A stretch of 64,000 bases of DNA from Ramlibacter humi (GTDB taxonomy: Bacteria > Pseudomonadota > Gammaproteobacteria > Burkholderiales > Burkholderiaceae_C): the NCBI RefSeq assembly GCF_004681975.1, contig NZ_SMLK01000002.1:186001-250000 (forward strand), written 5' to 3'. Each line of letters starts with the position of its first letter. Position 1 is the first letter of the stretch. Shown piece after piece: positions 10,585 to 19,187 of this stretch. Below the pieces are notes generated by a model. The model had not been told where the DNA came from and searched no databases. It worked only from the letters and a program-made list of their open reading frames with translations. A program made the position numbers and the translations under genes.

Positions 10585-10997
10585 GCGTGCCGGCCCGGCC
10601 TGACGTCCCTTCCCACTTCACTACCTTTTTGGCCTTCGACTTCGGTGCGAAGCGCACCGGCGTCGCCGTGGGCAACCGCCTGCTGCGCACCGCGACGCCG
10701 CAGCCGACCATCGCGGCCGAAGGCCAGAAGCGGCTGGACGCGGCGGCGCAGCGCGTGAAGGAGTGGCAGCCCGACGCCCTGGTCATCGGCGTGCCCTTCC
10801 ACCCCGACGGCGCGGCGCACGAAAATACCGCTCGCGCGCGCCGCTTCGGCCGCCAGCTGGCGGCGCGCACCCGGCTGCAGGTCTTCGAAGTCGACGAGCG
10901 TTACAGCACCACGCAGGCGCTGGCCGAAGGCGCGCGCGATGCCGACGCCGCGTCGGCCTGCATCATCCTGGAGCAGTTCCTGAGGAGCATTGAATGA
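10581..10997 (+). CDS. ruvX: Holliday junction resolvase-like protein RuvX (YqgF)
   Basis: A 138-residue RNase H-fold nuclease, now thought to act in 16S rRNA 5'-end processing as well as being resolvase-like. The first acidic motif is AFDFGAKRTGVAVGN, and the family block DERYSTTQA with a C-terminal DAxSACIILEQF is present. The chosen ATG (10581) overlaps the yqgE stop, and the stop overlaps the pyrR start, both as ATGA, implying translational coupling. A longer frame upstream exists but lies inside yqgE and is a shadow. Confidence 0.9.
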   Translation: MSVPARPDVPSHFTTFLAFDFGAKRTGVAVGNRLLRTATPQPTIAAEGQKRLDAAAQRVKEWQPDALVIGVPFHPDGAAHENTARARRFGRQLAARTRLQVFEVDERYSTTQALAEGARDADAASACIILEQFLRSIE

Positions 10998-11488
10998 GCG
11001 AATTGAGGCTGGACGCCGAGGCGCTGTACGGCGAACTGCTGCGCGGCGTGCAATCGCTGCTCGGCGGCGAAGGCCGCCTGGTGGGCATCACCTCCGGCGG
11101 CGCCTGGCTGGCGCAGCGCCTGCACAAGGACCTGAACCTGCCGGGCGAGGCGGGCGTCATTTCATCTTCGATGCACCGCGACGACTTCGCGCAGCGCGGC
11201 CTGTCCGCGTCCAGCGCGCAGACCGAACTGCCGTTCGACGTGGACGGCACGCACGTGGTGCTGCTGGACGACGTGCTGTACACCGGCCGCACCATCCGCG
11301 CGGTGCTGAACGAACTGTTCGACTACGGCCGGCCGGCGGGCGTGAGGCTCGCCGTGCTGGTGGACCGCGGCGGCCGCGAGCTGCCGGTGCAGGCCGATTT
11401 CGCGGCGGCGCGAGTGGCGCTGCCGGCCACCCAATCGCTGGAACTGGCGCGCGACGCCCAGGGCCGCTTCAGCTTCAAGGTGAACTGA
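10994..11488 (+). CDS. pyrR: Bifunctional pyr regulator / uracil phosphoribosyltransferase PyrR
   Basis: A 164-residue type I phosphoribosyltransferase. The PRPP-binding loop is [18 protein letters not shown], nearly identical to that of Bacillus PyrR, and the hood region contains GGAWLAQRL. In Gram-positives PyrR also binds pyr mRNA to cause attenuation. I see no obvious PyrR anti-antiterminator hairpin set here, because the gene is fused by a 4-bp overlap to ruvX and lies only 4 bp from pyrB. Its role in this organism may be salvage (uracil + PRPP to UMP) or an untested regulatory function. Confidence 0.88.
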   Translation: MSELRLDAEALYGELLRGVQSLLGGEGRLVGITSGGAWLAQRLHKDLNLPGEAGVISSSMHRDDFAQRGLSASSAQTELPFDVDGTHVVLLDDVLYTGRTIRAVLNELFDYGRPAGVRLAVLVDRGGRELPVQADFAAARVALPATQSLELARDAQGRFSFKVN

Positions 11489-11492
11489 CCCC

Positions 11493-12491
11493 ATGCTTTC
11501 CCGCCGCAACCCGCAGCTGAATAAGAACGGCGAGCTGATCCACCTGCTCTCCATCGAGGGCCTGCCGCGCGACATCGTCACCCACATCCTCGACACCGCC
11601 GCGCGCTTCGTCGGCGTGAGCGACCGCGAAGTGAAGAAGGTGCCGCTGCTGCGAGGCAAGAGCGTGTTCAACCTGTTCTTCGAGAACAGCACGCGCACCC
11701 GCACCACCTTCGAGATCGCGGCCACGCGGCTGTCGGCCGACGTGATCAACCTGGACATCGCGCGCTCGTCGGCCAGCAAGGGCGAGTCGCTGCTGGACAC
11801 CATCGCCAACCTGTCGGCGATGGCGGCCGACCTGTTCGTGGTGCGGCACAGCGAGTCGGGCGCGCCCTACCTGATCGCGCAGCACGTCGCGCCGCACGTG
11901 CACGTGATCAACGCCGGCGACGGCCGGCACGCGCATCCCACGCAGGGGCTGCTGGACATGTACACCATCCGCCACTACAAGAAGGACTTCAGCAACCTCA
12001 CGGTGGCGATCGTGGGCGACGTGCTGCACTCGCGCGTGGCGCGCTCGGACATCCACGGCCTCACCACATTGGGCTGCGCCGAAGTGCGCGTGGTCGGCCC
12101 CAAGACGCTGGTGCCGGCCGACATGGCGCAGATGGGCGTGCGCGTGTGCCACACGCTGGAAGAGGGCATCCGCGGCTGCGACGTGATCATCATGCTGCGC
12201 CTGCAGAACGAGCGCATGAGCGGCGCGCTGCTGCCGTCGTCGCAGGAGTTCTTCAAGAGCTTCGGCCTCACGCCGGAGAAGCTGCAGCTGGCCAAGCCCG
12301 ACGCCATCGTCATGCACCCGGGGCCGATCAACCGCGGCGTGGAGATCGACTCCGCCGTGGTGGACGGCAGGCAGAGCGTGATCCTGCCGCAGGTCACCTT
12401 CGGCATCGCGGTGCGCATGGCGGTGATGAGCATCGTCACCGGCACCCTTCGGCAGGCCCAGGGCGATCGGGGAGGGGAAGAACAAGCATGA
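11493..12491 (+). CDS. pyrB: Aspartate carbamoyltransferase catalytic subunit
   Basis: A 332-residue ATCase that condenses carbamoyl phosphate with aspartate in the second step of pyrimidine synthesis. The carbamoyl phosphate site [13 protein letters not shown] is present (S66-T-R-T-R), with [11 protein letters not shown], the HPTQGLLDM motif, and the C-terminal [10 protein letters not shown]. The N-terminal extension of about 20 residues is like that of Pseudomonas-type ATCases, which assemble with an inactive dihydroorotase homologue rather than with PyrI. The next gene encodes exactly such a homologue and overlaps this one by ATGA. Confidence 0.95.
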   Translation: MLSRRNPQLNKNGELIHLLSIEGLPRDIVTHILDTAARFVGVSDREVKKVPLLRGKSVFNLFFENSTRTRTTFEIAATRLSADVINLDIARSSASKGESLLDTIANLSAMAADLFVVRHSESGAPYLIAQHVAPHVHVINAGDGRHAHPTQGLLDMYTIRHYKKDFSNLTVAIVGDVLHSRVARSDIHGLTTLGCAEVRVVGPKTLVPADMAQMGVRVCHTLEEGIRGCDVIIMLRLQNERMSGALLPSSQEFFKSFGLTPEKLQLAKPDAIVMHPGPINRGVEIDSAVVDGRQSVILPQVTFGIAVRMAVMSIVTGTLRQAQGDRGGEEQA

Positions 12492-13792
12492 AGATCCTGA
12501 TCAAGAACGGCCGCGTGATCGACCCGGCCAGCAACCGCGACGAGGTGGCCGACGTCGCGCTGGCCGCCGGCCGCGTGGTCGGCATCGGCGGCGTGCCGGC
12601 GGGCTTCACCGCCAGCCGCGTGCTCGACGCCTCGGGCTGCATCGTCGCGCCCGGCCTGGTGGACCTGGCCGCGCGCCTGCGCGAGCCCGGCCACGAACAC
12701 GAAGGCATGCTGGAGTCGGAGATGGCCGCGGCGGTGGCCGGCGGCGTCACCAGCCTCGTGTGCCCGCCCGACACCGACCCGGTGCTGGACGAGCCCGGCC
12801 TCGTCGAGATGCTGAAGATGCGCGCCGAGAAACTGCACCAGGCGCGCGTGTTCCCGCTGGGCGCGCTCACGCGCGGGCTGGCGGGCGAAGTGCTCACCGA
12901 GATGGCGGAGCTCACCGAAGCGGGCTGCGTCGGTTTCAGCCAGGCCGAGGTGAGCCTGGCCAACACGCAGGTGCTGCTGCGCGCGCTGCAGTACGCGGCG
13001 ACGTACGGCTACACCGTGTTCCTGCGCCCGCAGGAGACGTACCTGGGCAAGGGCGTGGCCGCCAGCGGTCCGCTCGCCACCCGCCTGGGCCTGTCCGGCG
13101 TGCCCGTCGCGGCCGAGACCATCGCGCTGCACACCATCATCGAGCTGGTGAAGTCCACCGGCGCGCGCGTGCACCTGTGCCGCCTGAGCAGCGCCGCGGG
13201 ACTGGAACTCGTGCGCCGCGCGCGCGACCAGGACCTGCCGGTGACGTGCGACGTCAGCATCCATTCGCTGCACCTCACTGACGCCGACATCGGCTACTTC
13301 GACAGCCGCATGCGCCTGTCGCCGCCGCTGCGCCAGCAGCGCGACCGCGACGCGCTGCGCGAAGGCCTGGCCGACGGCAGCATCGACGCGCTGGTGTCCG
13401 ACCACACCCCGGTGGACGAGGACGCCAAGACGCTGCCTTTCGCCGAGGCCGAGCCCGGCGCCACCGGCCTGGAGCTGCTGCTGTCGATGGCGCTCAAGTG
13501 GGGCCAGGAAAGCGGCGTGGGCCTCACGCGTGCGCTGGCCGTGCTGACCAGCGCGCCGGCCGGCGTGCTCGGCAACGCGCTGGGCACGCTGCAGGCCAGC
13601 TGCGGCCAGCTGGTGGACGGCGGCGTCGCCGACCTGTGCGTGTTCGACCCGCTGGCGCACTGGGTGGTGTCGCCGGGCGAGCTGCGCAGCCAGGGCAAGC
13701 ACACGCCGTTTTCCGGCTACGAGGTGCCGGGCCGCGTGCGCTGGACCATCGCGGCCGGCCAGGTCGCGTACGAAGCATCGGCGCGCGCCTGA
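12488..13792 (+). CDS. pyrC: Dihydroorotase-like protein, predicted non-catalytic (PyrC')
   Basis: A 434-residue amidohydrolase-fold protein clearly related to type I dihydroorotases ([17 protein letters not shown] near the N-terminus, [11 protein letters not shown] near the C-terminus). The metal-binding H-x-H motif expected after PGLVD is A61-A62-R63, so the binuclear zinc site cannot form normally. Known relatives (PyrC' of Pseudomonas) are inactive in dihydroorotase but are needed to assemble ATCase into a dodecamer. The 4-bp overlap with pyrB supports that structural role. A catalytic dihydroorotase must be encoded elsewhere. The start is the ATG overlapping the pyrB stop. Confidence 0.9.
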   Translation: MKILIKNGRVIDPASNRDEVADVALAAGRVVGIGGVPAGFTASRVLDASGCIVAPGLVDLAARLREPGHEHEGMLESEMAAAVAGGVTSLVCPPDTDPVLDEPGLVEMLKMRAEKLHQARVFPLGALTRGLAGEVLTEMAELTEAGCVGFSQAEVSLANTQVLLRALQYAATYGYTVFLRPQETYLGKGVAASGPLATRLGLSGVPVAAETIALHTIIELVKSTGARVHLCRLSSAAGLELVRRARDQDLPVTCDVSIHSLHLTDADIGYFDSRMRLSPPLRQQRDRDALREGLADGSIDALVSDHTPVDEDAKTLPFAEAEPGATGLELLLSMALKWGQESGVGLTRALAVLTSAPAGVLGNALGTLQASCGQLVDGGVADLCVFDPLAHWVVSPGELRSQGKHTPFSGYEVPGRVRWTIAAGQVAYEASARA

Positions 13793-13793
13793 G

Positions 13794-14561
13794 ATGGCGG
13801 GACTGCGGGCGGCATGGCGGCTGGCGCGGGCTCTCGCGCATGCCATCGCCGGCTACTGCACCATCCTGTTCGTCTTTCCGCGCCTGGACGAAGCGGGGCG
13901 GCAGCAGCGCGTGCAGCTGTGGGCCGGGCGCATGCTGCACGTGCTGGGCATCGGGCTGGAAGTGCGGGGCGTGCCGCCCACGCGCGGTCCGGTGCTGCTG
14001 GTGTCCAACCACATCTCGTGGCTGGATATCCTGGTGATGCACGCGGCGCGGCACTGCCGCTTCGTGTCGAAGGCGGACGTGAAGCGCTGGCCGCTGATCG
14101 GCCCCATGGCCACCGGCGCGGGCACGCTGTATATCGAGCGCGAGTCGCGCCGCGATGCGATGCGCGTGGTGCACCACATGGCCGAGCGCCTGCAGGCCGG
14201 CGACATCCTCGCGGCGTTCCCCGAAGGCACCACCAGCGAAGGCCGCGAGCTGCTGCCGTTCCACGCCAACCTCGTGCAGTCGGCCATCTCCGCGCAGGCG
14301 CCGGTGCAGCCGGTGGCGCTGACGTTCATCGACGCGCGCACGCGCGAGCTGAGCCTGCTGCCTTGCTACATCGGCGACGACACGCTGGTGGCGTCGCTGT
14401 GGCGCACCCTCACCGGGCGTCCCGTCGTGGCGGTGGTCGCGTACGGCGAACCGCAACAGGCGCAAGGGCGCGACCGGCGCGCGTGGGCCGCTGACCTGCG
14501 CCGGGCCGTCCAGGGCCTGCGCGAAGCGGTGCTGGCCGGCGACGGCGCGACGGCCCGCTGA
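13794..14561 (+). CDS. plsC: 1-acyl-sn-glycerol-3-phosphate acyltransferase (PlsC family)
   Basis: A 255-residue membrane-associated acyltransferase of phospholipid synthesis. The catalytic H-x4-D motif is NHISWLD (H73, D78), and the substrate motif FPEGTTSEG follows. An N-terminal hydrophobic helix (about 10-25) anchors it in the inner membrane. It begins 1 bp after the pyrC' stop and is the last gene of the yqgE-led run. It may instead belong to the related lyso-ornithine-lipid acyltransferase group (OlsA), which shares these motifs; sequence alone does not separate them here. Confidence 0.85.
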   Translation: MAGLRAAWRLARALAHAIAGYCTILFVFPRLDEAGRQQRVQLWAGRMLHVLGIGLEVRGVPPTRGPVLLVSNHISWLDILVMHAARHCRFVSKADVKRWPLIGPMATGAGTLYIERESRRDAMRVVHHMAERLQAGDILAAFPEGTTSEGRELLPFHANLVQSAISAQAPVQPVALTFIDARTRELSLLPCYIGDDTLVASLWRTLTGRPVVAVVAYGEPQQAQGRDRRAWAADLRRAVQGLREAVLAGDGATAR

Positions 14562-14600
14562 AGGATGGGGGAAACCACCCGGCGGGACGCCGGGCGCGTG

Positions 14601-14831
14601 CTACTCGTCCGTCCACTCCGCGCGGGTCGCGCTCGGTTTGCGGAACACCACTTCGCCGGTGGGCACGTGCACCACGCGGATCTCCGAACCGCCGGGGCGT
14701 GTCGTGCTCTTGGCGGCCATGGCGACCGCCAGGGCGCGGTCGCTCACGAAGTACTGCTGGGCACCGCTGGCGGGCAGCCAGGGGCTGCGGATGGGATGGC
14801 TGCTTTCGATGCGGAAGTCGGCGGTTGCCAT
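14601..14831 (-). CDS. Small conserved-looking hypothetical protein (76 aa)
   Basis: A short protein starting MATADFRIESSHP and ending KPSATRAEWTDE. It has no signal peptide or membrane helix. I do not recognise a family. I chose the ATG at 14831 because the longer frame to 14927 adds an Arg/Pro-rich stretch that looks like translated non-coding DNA. It is convergent with plsC (39 bp apart) and lies 258 bp before tRNA-Arg. Codon use fits the surrounding genes. Confidence 0.55.
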   Translation of the reverse strand: MATADFRIESSHPIRSPWLPASGAQQYFVSDRALAVAMAAKSTTRPGGSEIRVVHVPTGEVVFRKPSATRAEWTDE

Positions 14832-15047
14832 CAGGGACCTCACTCTCGTCTCGCTTTGTGTCTTTGTGCGCCGTCCTCGCGAGGGTGGATTTGCGTAGGG
14901 GCGGGGCTGGCCGCATCGAGAGGCCACCTGCGCCCGTCCACCGGGCGGCGCGTGAAGGCAAGGTTAGCGGTGGCATCCGTCGCGTCTGTAGGACGCCGCC
15001 TCATCGGGTGGAACTGCACAGTTCCCAGCGGCAGCTGACTGGGAGAG

Positions 15048-15079
15048 TTGACGGGGTCATCCGGCCCGGCCCCTACAAT
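15048..15079 (+). promoter_or_regulatory. Candidate sigma-70 promoter for tRNA-Arg
   Basis: A TTGACG at 15048-15053 and TACAAT at 15074-15079 precede the tRNA by 10 nt. The 20-bp spacing is longer than the preferred 16-18, so the exact -35/-10 pairing is uncertain. The rest of 14832-15089 shows no other gene. Confidence 0.4.
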
Positions 15080-15089
15080 GGCGCGCCCC

Positions 15090-15164
15090 GCCGCCGTAGT
15101 TCAATGGATAGAACGAGCGCCTCCTAAGCGCTAGATACAGGTTCGATTCCTGTCGGGGGCGCCA
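15090..15164 (+). tRNA. tRNA-Arg (anticodon CCT)
   Basis: The cloverleaf can be read directly. The D stem GTTC/GAAC and the anticodon stem AGCGC/GCGCT enclose the loop CTCCTAA (anticodon CCT, 15123-15125). The T stem ACAGG/CCTGT encloses TTCGATT. The 3' end is CGGGGGC plus discriminator G and encoded CCA. The acceptor 5' strand is GCCGCCG, so position 4 (G) faces G69 instead of C, one mismatch in the stem. This tRNA decodes AGG. Its 3' part is repeated at 19188-19239, marking it as an integration site. Confidence 0.93.
15113..15164 (+). repeat. attL: 52-bp direct repeat within tRNA-Arg
   Basis: The stretch from the anticodon-arm side to the CCA end of tRNA-Arg is identical over 52 bp to 19188-19239. 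The flanking bases diverge immediately on both sides. This is the classic footprint of a tyrosine-recombinase element that integrated into the tRNA 3' end and restored it. Confidence 0.9.
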
Positions 15165-15260
15165 GGCTTTCCCACTGGGAACGTGCCTTTTGGCCTAGGT
15201 GCAATTCCGCTTGCCTCAGCGGCGGCGACGCCGGCGCAGGCGAGTTGCCTGGCGTCGAGA

Positions 15261-18200
15261 TCACACCGCTTTGTGCGTCGCGAGCCAATCGTGCAGGAGG
15301 CCGTCAGCCGCGGTCCGCACAGCGGCAACAGCCTTCTCTCGCTTGGCCGAATTGGCAATCCTGTGCGCAACCTTGGTTAGCTCGGCCACCTCCCTGTGCT
15401 TTGCGCTCTTCACGTCGAACTTCGGCAGGCGCATGTGCTTAAAGATGTCGCCCACCTGGATCGATACGTTGTGGGCCTCCACATACTGCGCGACCATAGT
15501 GGAATTGAGCAGACCGCACAGAAAGTGCGCCTCGCTCTCATCGTCGAAAGCGACGAAGAAGATCTTGTGGTCCGGTACGCATGGCCGCTTGCCAACCAAG
15601 GGGACTTCTCGGCTGCCCGCGACCGCGGCGCGGAAGGTGCTCGACATCTCAGCCCAGATCACCTTCCAAGGCTTGAAGGTGAACTCGCCGACGTTGTAGA
15701 TGCTTTGGTAAGGCGCGCCCTGCGCGGCCATGCGCGACTTCCACGTCGAGCGCGACTCCAACAGCGGCTTGTAAGCCTTGAAGTAAGCCTTGGTCTTCGG
15801 CAGCCCTGCGAGCTCGCTGTCGGCCGCCTCGAAGTGCGCCCTCCGGATTCCGGAGTTCGGAACAAGCGTGTGCAAGCTGCCCTCGGGCGCGAAGTAGCAC
15901 GCGTCGAAGTCCGAGGCGCCTTTGATCAAGGGGAAGAGCTGGTCAGGCTCGATCCAGAACTTGCGGGCGGCGCCGATGTCCTTCTTGCCCGAGTTCGGTT
16001 GGGTCTGGATCTGAATCAATCGATCGTCTTCGTTCACGTCGACGACCGGGACGAAGTAGACCCCGTTGAGATCGACCGTGATGCCCTTGCGCCCCTCGAT
16101 CCATTCGCTGGGCACGGCGAGCTGCCGAATTTCTTCGAAGCGACCCTTGGGCAGGACCGCCCATGGCGAACCATCGTCCCCGACCGGATTCGCCTCCATC
16201 GGCGTGCGCTTTACCTTCGTGAGCACTTCGCTGAGCGTCAGAGCTGGCTTGATGTTTCGCTTTTCGCCGTCGGCCGGGCTCCACACTATGTAGGGAACCG
16301 GATAAGAGGGCTTGGAGCTCGCCTTCTGGAAAAGCGCTAGCGCCGTCTTGTTCGCGGCGTCCGCAAACGGCTTCAAGCCCTTGAGGTCCTCCACTTCAAG
16401 CGGAATGAGGTTCACCTTCGGCTTGACTCGAAAATTCCGGAAGCCTGACGAGGAAGGATTTTGGAAGAGCGTTTGAGTGACCAGGAAGGCGAGCTTCCCG
16501 CCTTGAGCAAGCCATTTGTCGCCCGTCGTGTAGGTGATCATGGCGGAGATGTCGAGCTCGTTGCCGCCGTGGTAGCCGGTCTTCGAGAAGATGTCGTACT
16601 GCTCGCAGGTGGGCTTTACCCTTTCCCGGTAAGCCTCCGGCAGCTTCGACCAGCGCACCCAAGGCGGATTGCCCACGATGGCGTCGAACGTGCCGGCTGT
16701 GGCCGACCAGAAGAAGTTGCGCACGATGCGAAACCAGATGCCATTCCAGTTCCTGCGATGGAGAGCCAGCACCTGATCGTAGGTCTCCTTGAGAGGCGCG
16801 CCCCACTCGGCGGCCTCCTTCGCGCTCAGCACGCTCTGCGAGATCAGCGCCTTGGCGACCCTCCCGTATTCGTGGTCTGATTCGACGTGCTCGCCCATCA
16901 GCGCGAACACCTGGTCGAGCCGCGCCCGGTCGAAGGCCAAGGTCGACGGCAGCTTGATCGTCAAGGCGGCGATCTGGCTTCCGATCTTGTATTCGACGAC
17001 CTTGTCGGCTCCGTCCGGGTTCGGAGCTGGCGAGTAGATGGCGTCCGCGAGCAAGACTGGAAGTTCGATGGGCTTGCCAGGCGCCTCGGCGATCAGGTCG
17101 GCGATCTCCATCAGGAAATTCACTCTCGCCGTCTGCACCGCCAGCGGATTCAGATCGAAGCCCCAAACCTCTTCGCAAAGAAGCTTCAACGTCTGCCGCG
17201 CGGTCTTTCCGGCCTTTTTCGCCGCCGCCCTCTTCTTACGGAGGACCTCCACCAGAAAGGAGCCCGACCCGCATGTGGGATCGAGAAAGCGGGGTCCAAG
17301 CCAGTCGGCCGGCTTGATCTTCGAGACGGTGAGCTCGACGAGCCAGTCAGGCGTGTAGAACTCGCCTAGGCTCTTGCGCATGGTCTCGGGAACCAGGCCT
17401 TGGTAGAAGTCACGAAGGGCGTCTCGCTGCCGAGTGAGACGATCCGTTCGGTAGAGCGCGAGCTTGCCGATCAAGGCTTTGAGCGCGGGGACGAGCTGCT
17501 CCCCCCCTTTCTTGCTTCGAGCCGCGTCCAAGTGCCAGCTGAATATCGCCTCCTCGACGAAACCGTTGATGCCTGCTCCCGAGAACAGCTCGCCGCGTTC
17601 GATCTGGCTTTCGAGTTGCTCGATCAGATCCTCGGGAGAAAGAACCGCGCAGAACGACTCGGCGGGCGACTGCGTGGTCGTCAGCTCGTGGGCTGAGACG
17701 ATCTCGGCCGCGAGCAGCTTGATGACCAGCGAGTTGTAGGTGTGGATGACAAATAGTCGCCCCGACATGGCGTGCAGCCTGTCGCCACGCCACTTGAACC
17801 GAAGTTGCTGGTCGATGCTCTGCACCTGCTCGCTTGAAAGGTCCGCGACTTGCCCATACAAGTCGCGCCACTCCTCGAACAGCATCTTGATCTTGGTCCG
17901 CTTCGTGCTCGCCAAGGCTCCCGCGAGGCAATCAGCCAGCGCCTGCATCACGGCGGAAGCGGCCGCCGACGCGTGACCGAAGTCCGCGAGAAGATTTTCG
18001 GCGATCACGGCCCGCCGGTAGTTGCTGCGGCAGGCCTCGATGACCATGCCGACGGACTCGGGCGAGAACGGAAGCAGATGGCCGTGCGTGATGGCGCCGT
18101 CATCCACCTGCGCGAAGCAGATGTGCTCGCCATCGATCGCGATGCCGATGTGCTCGTCCTCGGGAATGCCAGTCCGAGCCGCCGCCGTCTTGATGTAAGG

Positions 18201-18809
18201 CAGCAGCCGATTCTGCATCGCCTCTTTGAACTTAGCGCTCTTGTCGCTGCCTTTGAACAGGCCGCGCGCTTTGAATTCGATGATGACGTTGTTGTAGCTC
18301 AGATCCTGCTTCGCGCGCTCCGCGTCAATCTCGATGTCCAGAGCCGTCTCAAGGGCAGTGATCCACGTCAGGCGGACTTCTTCCTCGTTCGTCCACCTGG
18401 GCCTGCGCTTGTCGATCTTCTCGTAAGCCTGCTTCGCGATCTTCTCTTCAAACATCCAATGTCTTTCGCCATCACCGAGCTCATCTATTGTGCCGGTGAG
18501 AGCGGCGACATCACCTGCGTGAGAGGGGAACGCGTTGGATCGTGGCGCGCGCGCCGCGCCGACGGTGCCGAATCCACGCACGCTCGCTCCCATGCTTCTC
18601 GCCAAACTGCTGGATGACAATCGCTCTTGGTCGCTTGAGATCGGCGCGAGCCAGCGGATTGCGGATTCTGCGGGCGTCAGCTGCCGGAGCGATACCTGGC
18701 GCCACACTTCGACGGCGGCCTCTTCGAGCTCCGCAGCGAGGACTGTCCGCCAGCGTGCGCCCAGCCGAACTGCGCAGCGCGCGATCCACTGGGTCGGGGT
18801 GAGCTCCAT
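15261..18809 (-). CDS. Type IIG-like restriction-modification protein (nuclease + N6-adenine methylase), fused to a small N-terminal domain
   Basis: An open frame of 1182 residues. From M119 onward it looks like a single-chain restriction-modification enzyme. A PD-(D/E)xK-type nuclease motif comes first (D169, then E178-F-K180 in NNVIIEFKARG). A helical connector follows, then an adenine methyltransferase with motif I FLDPTCGSGSFL (508-519), WGFDLNPLAVQTARVNF, and motif IV NPPW (714-717), and a C-terminal part that probably includes target recognition. Residues 1-57 are a separate compact segment and 58-118 are low-complexity, so translation may instead begin at 18455. A LexA-type box lies directly upstream of the ATG at 18809. 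Base composition is unlike the neighbours, consistent with transfer. It could also be the methylase-nuclease component of a larger defence system, but no partner gene is present. Confidence 0.8.
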   Translation of the reverse strand: MELTPTQWIARCAVRLGARWRTVLAAELEEAAVEVWRQVSLRQLTPAESAIRWLAPISSDQERLSSSSLARSMGASVRGFGTVGAARAPRSNAFPSHAGDVAALTGTIDELGDGERHWMFEEKIAKQAYEKIDKRRPRWTNEEEVRLTWITALETALDIEIDAERAKQDLSYNNVIIEFKARGLFKGSDKSAKFKEAMQNRLLPYIKTAAARTGIPEDEHIGIAIDGEHICFAQVDDGAITHGHLLPFSPESVGMVIEACRSNYRRAVIAENLLADFGHASAAASAVMQALADCLAGALASTKRTKIKMLFEEWRDLYGQVADLSSEQVQSIDQQLRFKWRGDRLHAMSGRLFVIHTYNSLVIKLLAAEIVSAHELTTTQSPAESFCAVLSPEDLIEQLESQIERGELFSGAGINGFVEEAIFSWHLDAARSKKGGEQLVPALKALIGKLALYRTDRLTRQRDALRDFYQGLVPETMRKSLGEFYTPDWLVELTVSKIKPADWLGPRFLDPTCGSGSFLVEVLRKKRAAAKKAGKTARQTLKLLCEEVWGFDLNPLAVQTARVNFLMEIADLIAEAPGKPIELPVLLADAIYSPAPNPDGADKVVEYKIGSQIAALTIKLPSTLAFDRARLDQVFALMGEHVESDHEYGRVAKALISQSVLSAKEAAEWGAPLKETYDQVLALHRRNWNGIWFRIVRNFFWSATAGTFDAIVGNPPWVRWSKLPEAYRERVKPTCEQYDIFSKTGYHGGNELDISAMITYTTGDKWLAQGGKLAFLVTQTLFQNPSSSGFRNFRVKPKVNLIPLEVEDLKGLKPFADAANKTALALFQKASSKPSYPVPYIVWSPADGEKRNIKPALTLSEVLTKVKRTPMEANPVGDDGSPWAVLPKGRFEEIRQLAVPSEWIEGRKGITVDLNGVYFVPVVDVNEDDRLIQIQTQPNSGKKDIGAARKFWIEPDQLFPLIKGASDFDACYFAPEGSLHTLVPNSGIRRAHFEAADSELAGLPKTKAYFKAYKPLLESRSTWKSRMAAQGAPYQSIYNVGEFTFKPWKVIWAEMSSTFRAAVAGSREVPLVGKRPCVPDHKIFFVAFDDESEAHFLCGLLNSTMVAQYVEAHNVSIQVGDIFKHMRLPKFDVKSAKHREVAELTKVAHRIANSAKREKAVAAVRTAADGLLHDWLATHKAV
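18639..18809 (-). other. Small N-terminal domain translated in frame ahead of the restriction enzyme
   Basis: The first 57 residues of the frame (MELTPTQWIARCAVRL onward to about WLAPI) form a plausible small helical domain rich in Leu, Ala, Glu and Trp. It is followed by about 60 Ser/Ala/Gly-rich residues with no obvious fold before the nuclease. It resembles a free-standing short gene whose stop was lost, joined in frame to the R-M gene. I do not recognise its function. The promoter and SOS-type box belong to this start. Confidence 0.45.
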
Positions 18810-18820
18810 GGGCGCGAATA

Positions 18821-18840
18821 TACTGTAATTTCATACAGTT
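18821..18840 (-). promoter_or_regulatory. LexA-type SOS box upstream of the R-M frame
   Basis: The 20 bases match the LexA consensus CTG-N10-CAG, with the ends TACTGT and ACAGTT. The box ends 11 bp before the ATG at 18809. On the minus strand a TATATT (complement of 18817-18822) overlaps it and would place transcription initiation essentially at the ATG, suggesting a leaderless mRNA. Binding by LexA is inferred. Confidence 0.65.
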
Positions 18841-19017
18841 ATTCTTAGTCGAGCGTGGACCAGCATCTGCGGCTAGTCGCGCCTTGGGGAAGCCGCCGAG
18901 CCGCGTGGCGGTCCCGCCGTGGCTGGCGACGCATGAGCGCTTCATCCAATCGGCTCTACGGGAATGGGCCTAGGGACGCACTACAAGAACTCAGAGCAGC
19001 GTCGCCAGGCGCTGCCG

Positions 19018-19127
19018 CCAGGACGTACTTCTACAACTGGCACCGTCCGCACCACGGCATCGACCTGATGCCGCCAGCGTCGCGTTTCTCAGTTCGTCGA
19101 AAGAACCTCTTGACTCTTCACCTCTAG
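19018..19127 (+). pseudogene. 3' remnant of an IS481-like transposase
   Basis: The translated segment contains TYFYNWHRPHHGIDLMPPAS, then a short tail and a stop. This matches the C-terminal end of the DDE integrase core in IS481-family transposases (the Y-N-x-x-RPH-x-G-I pattern). The catalytic DDE residues, the N-terminal half and both inverted repeats are missing. The surviving frame can be extended upstream to 18855, but that part does not look like transposase. Confidence 0.65.
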
Positions 19128-19187
19128 CTCCAATTGGGATCTTGGTTATGCGCGCGACTAGTCGCTCGCTGAGGAACGCGCCTCCAC

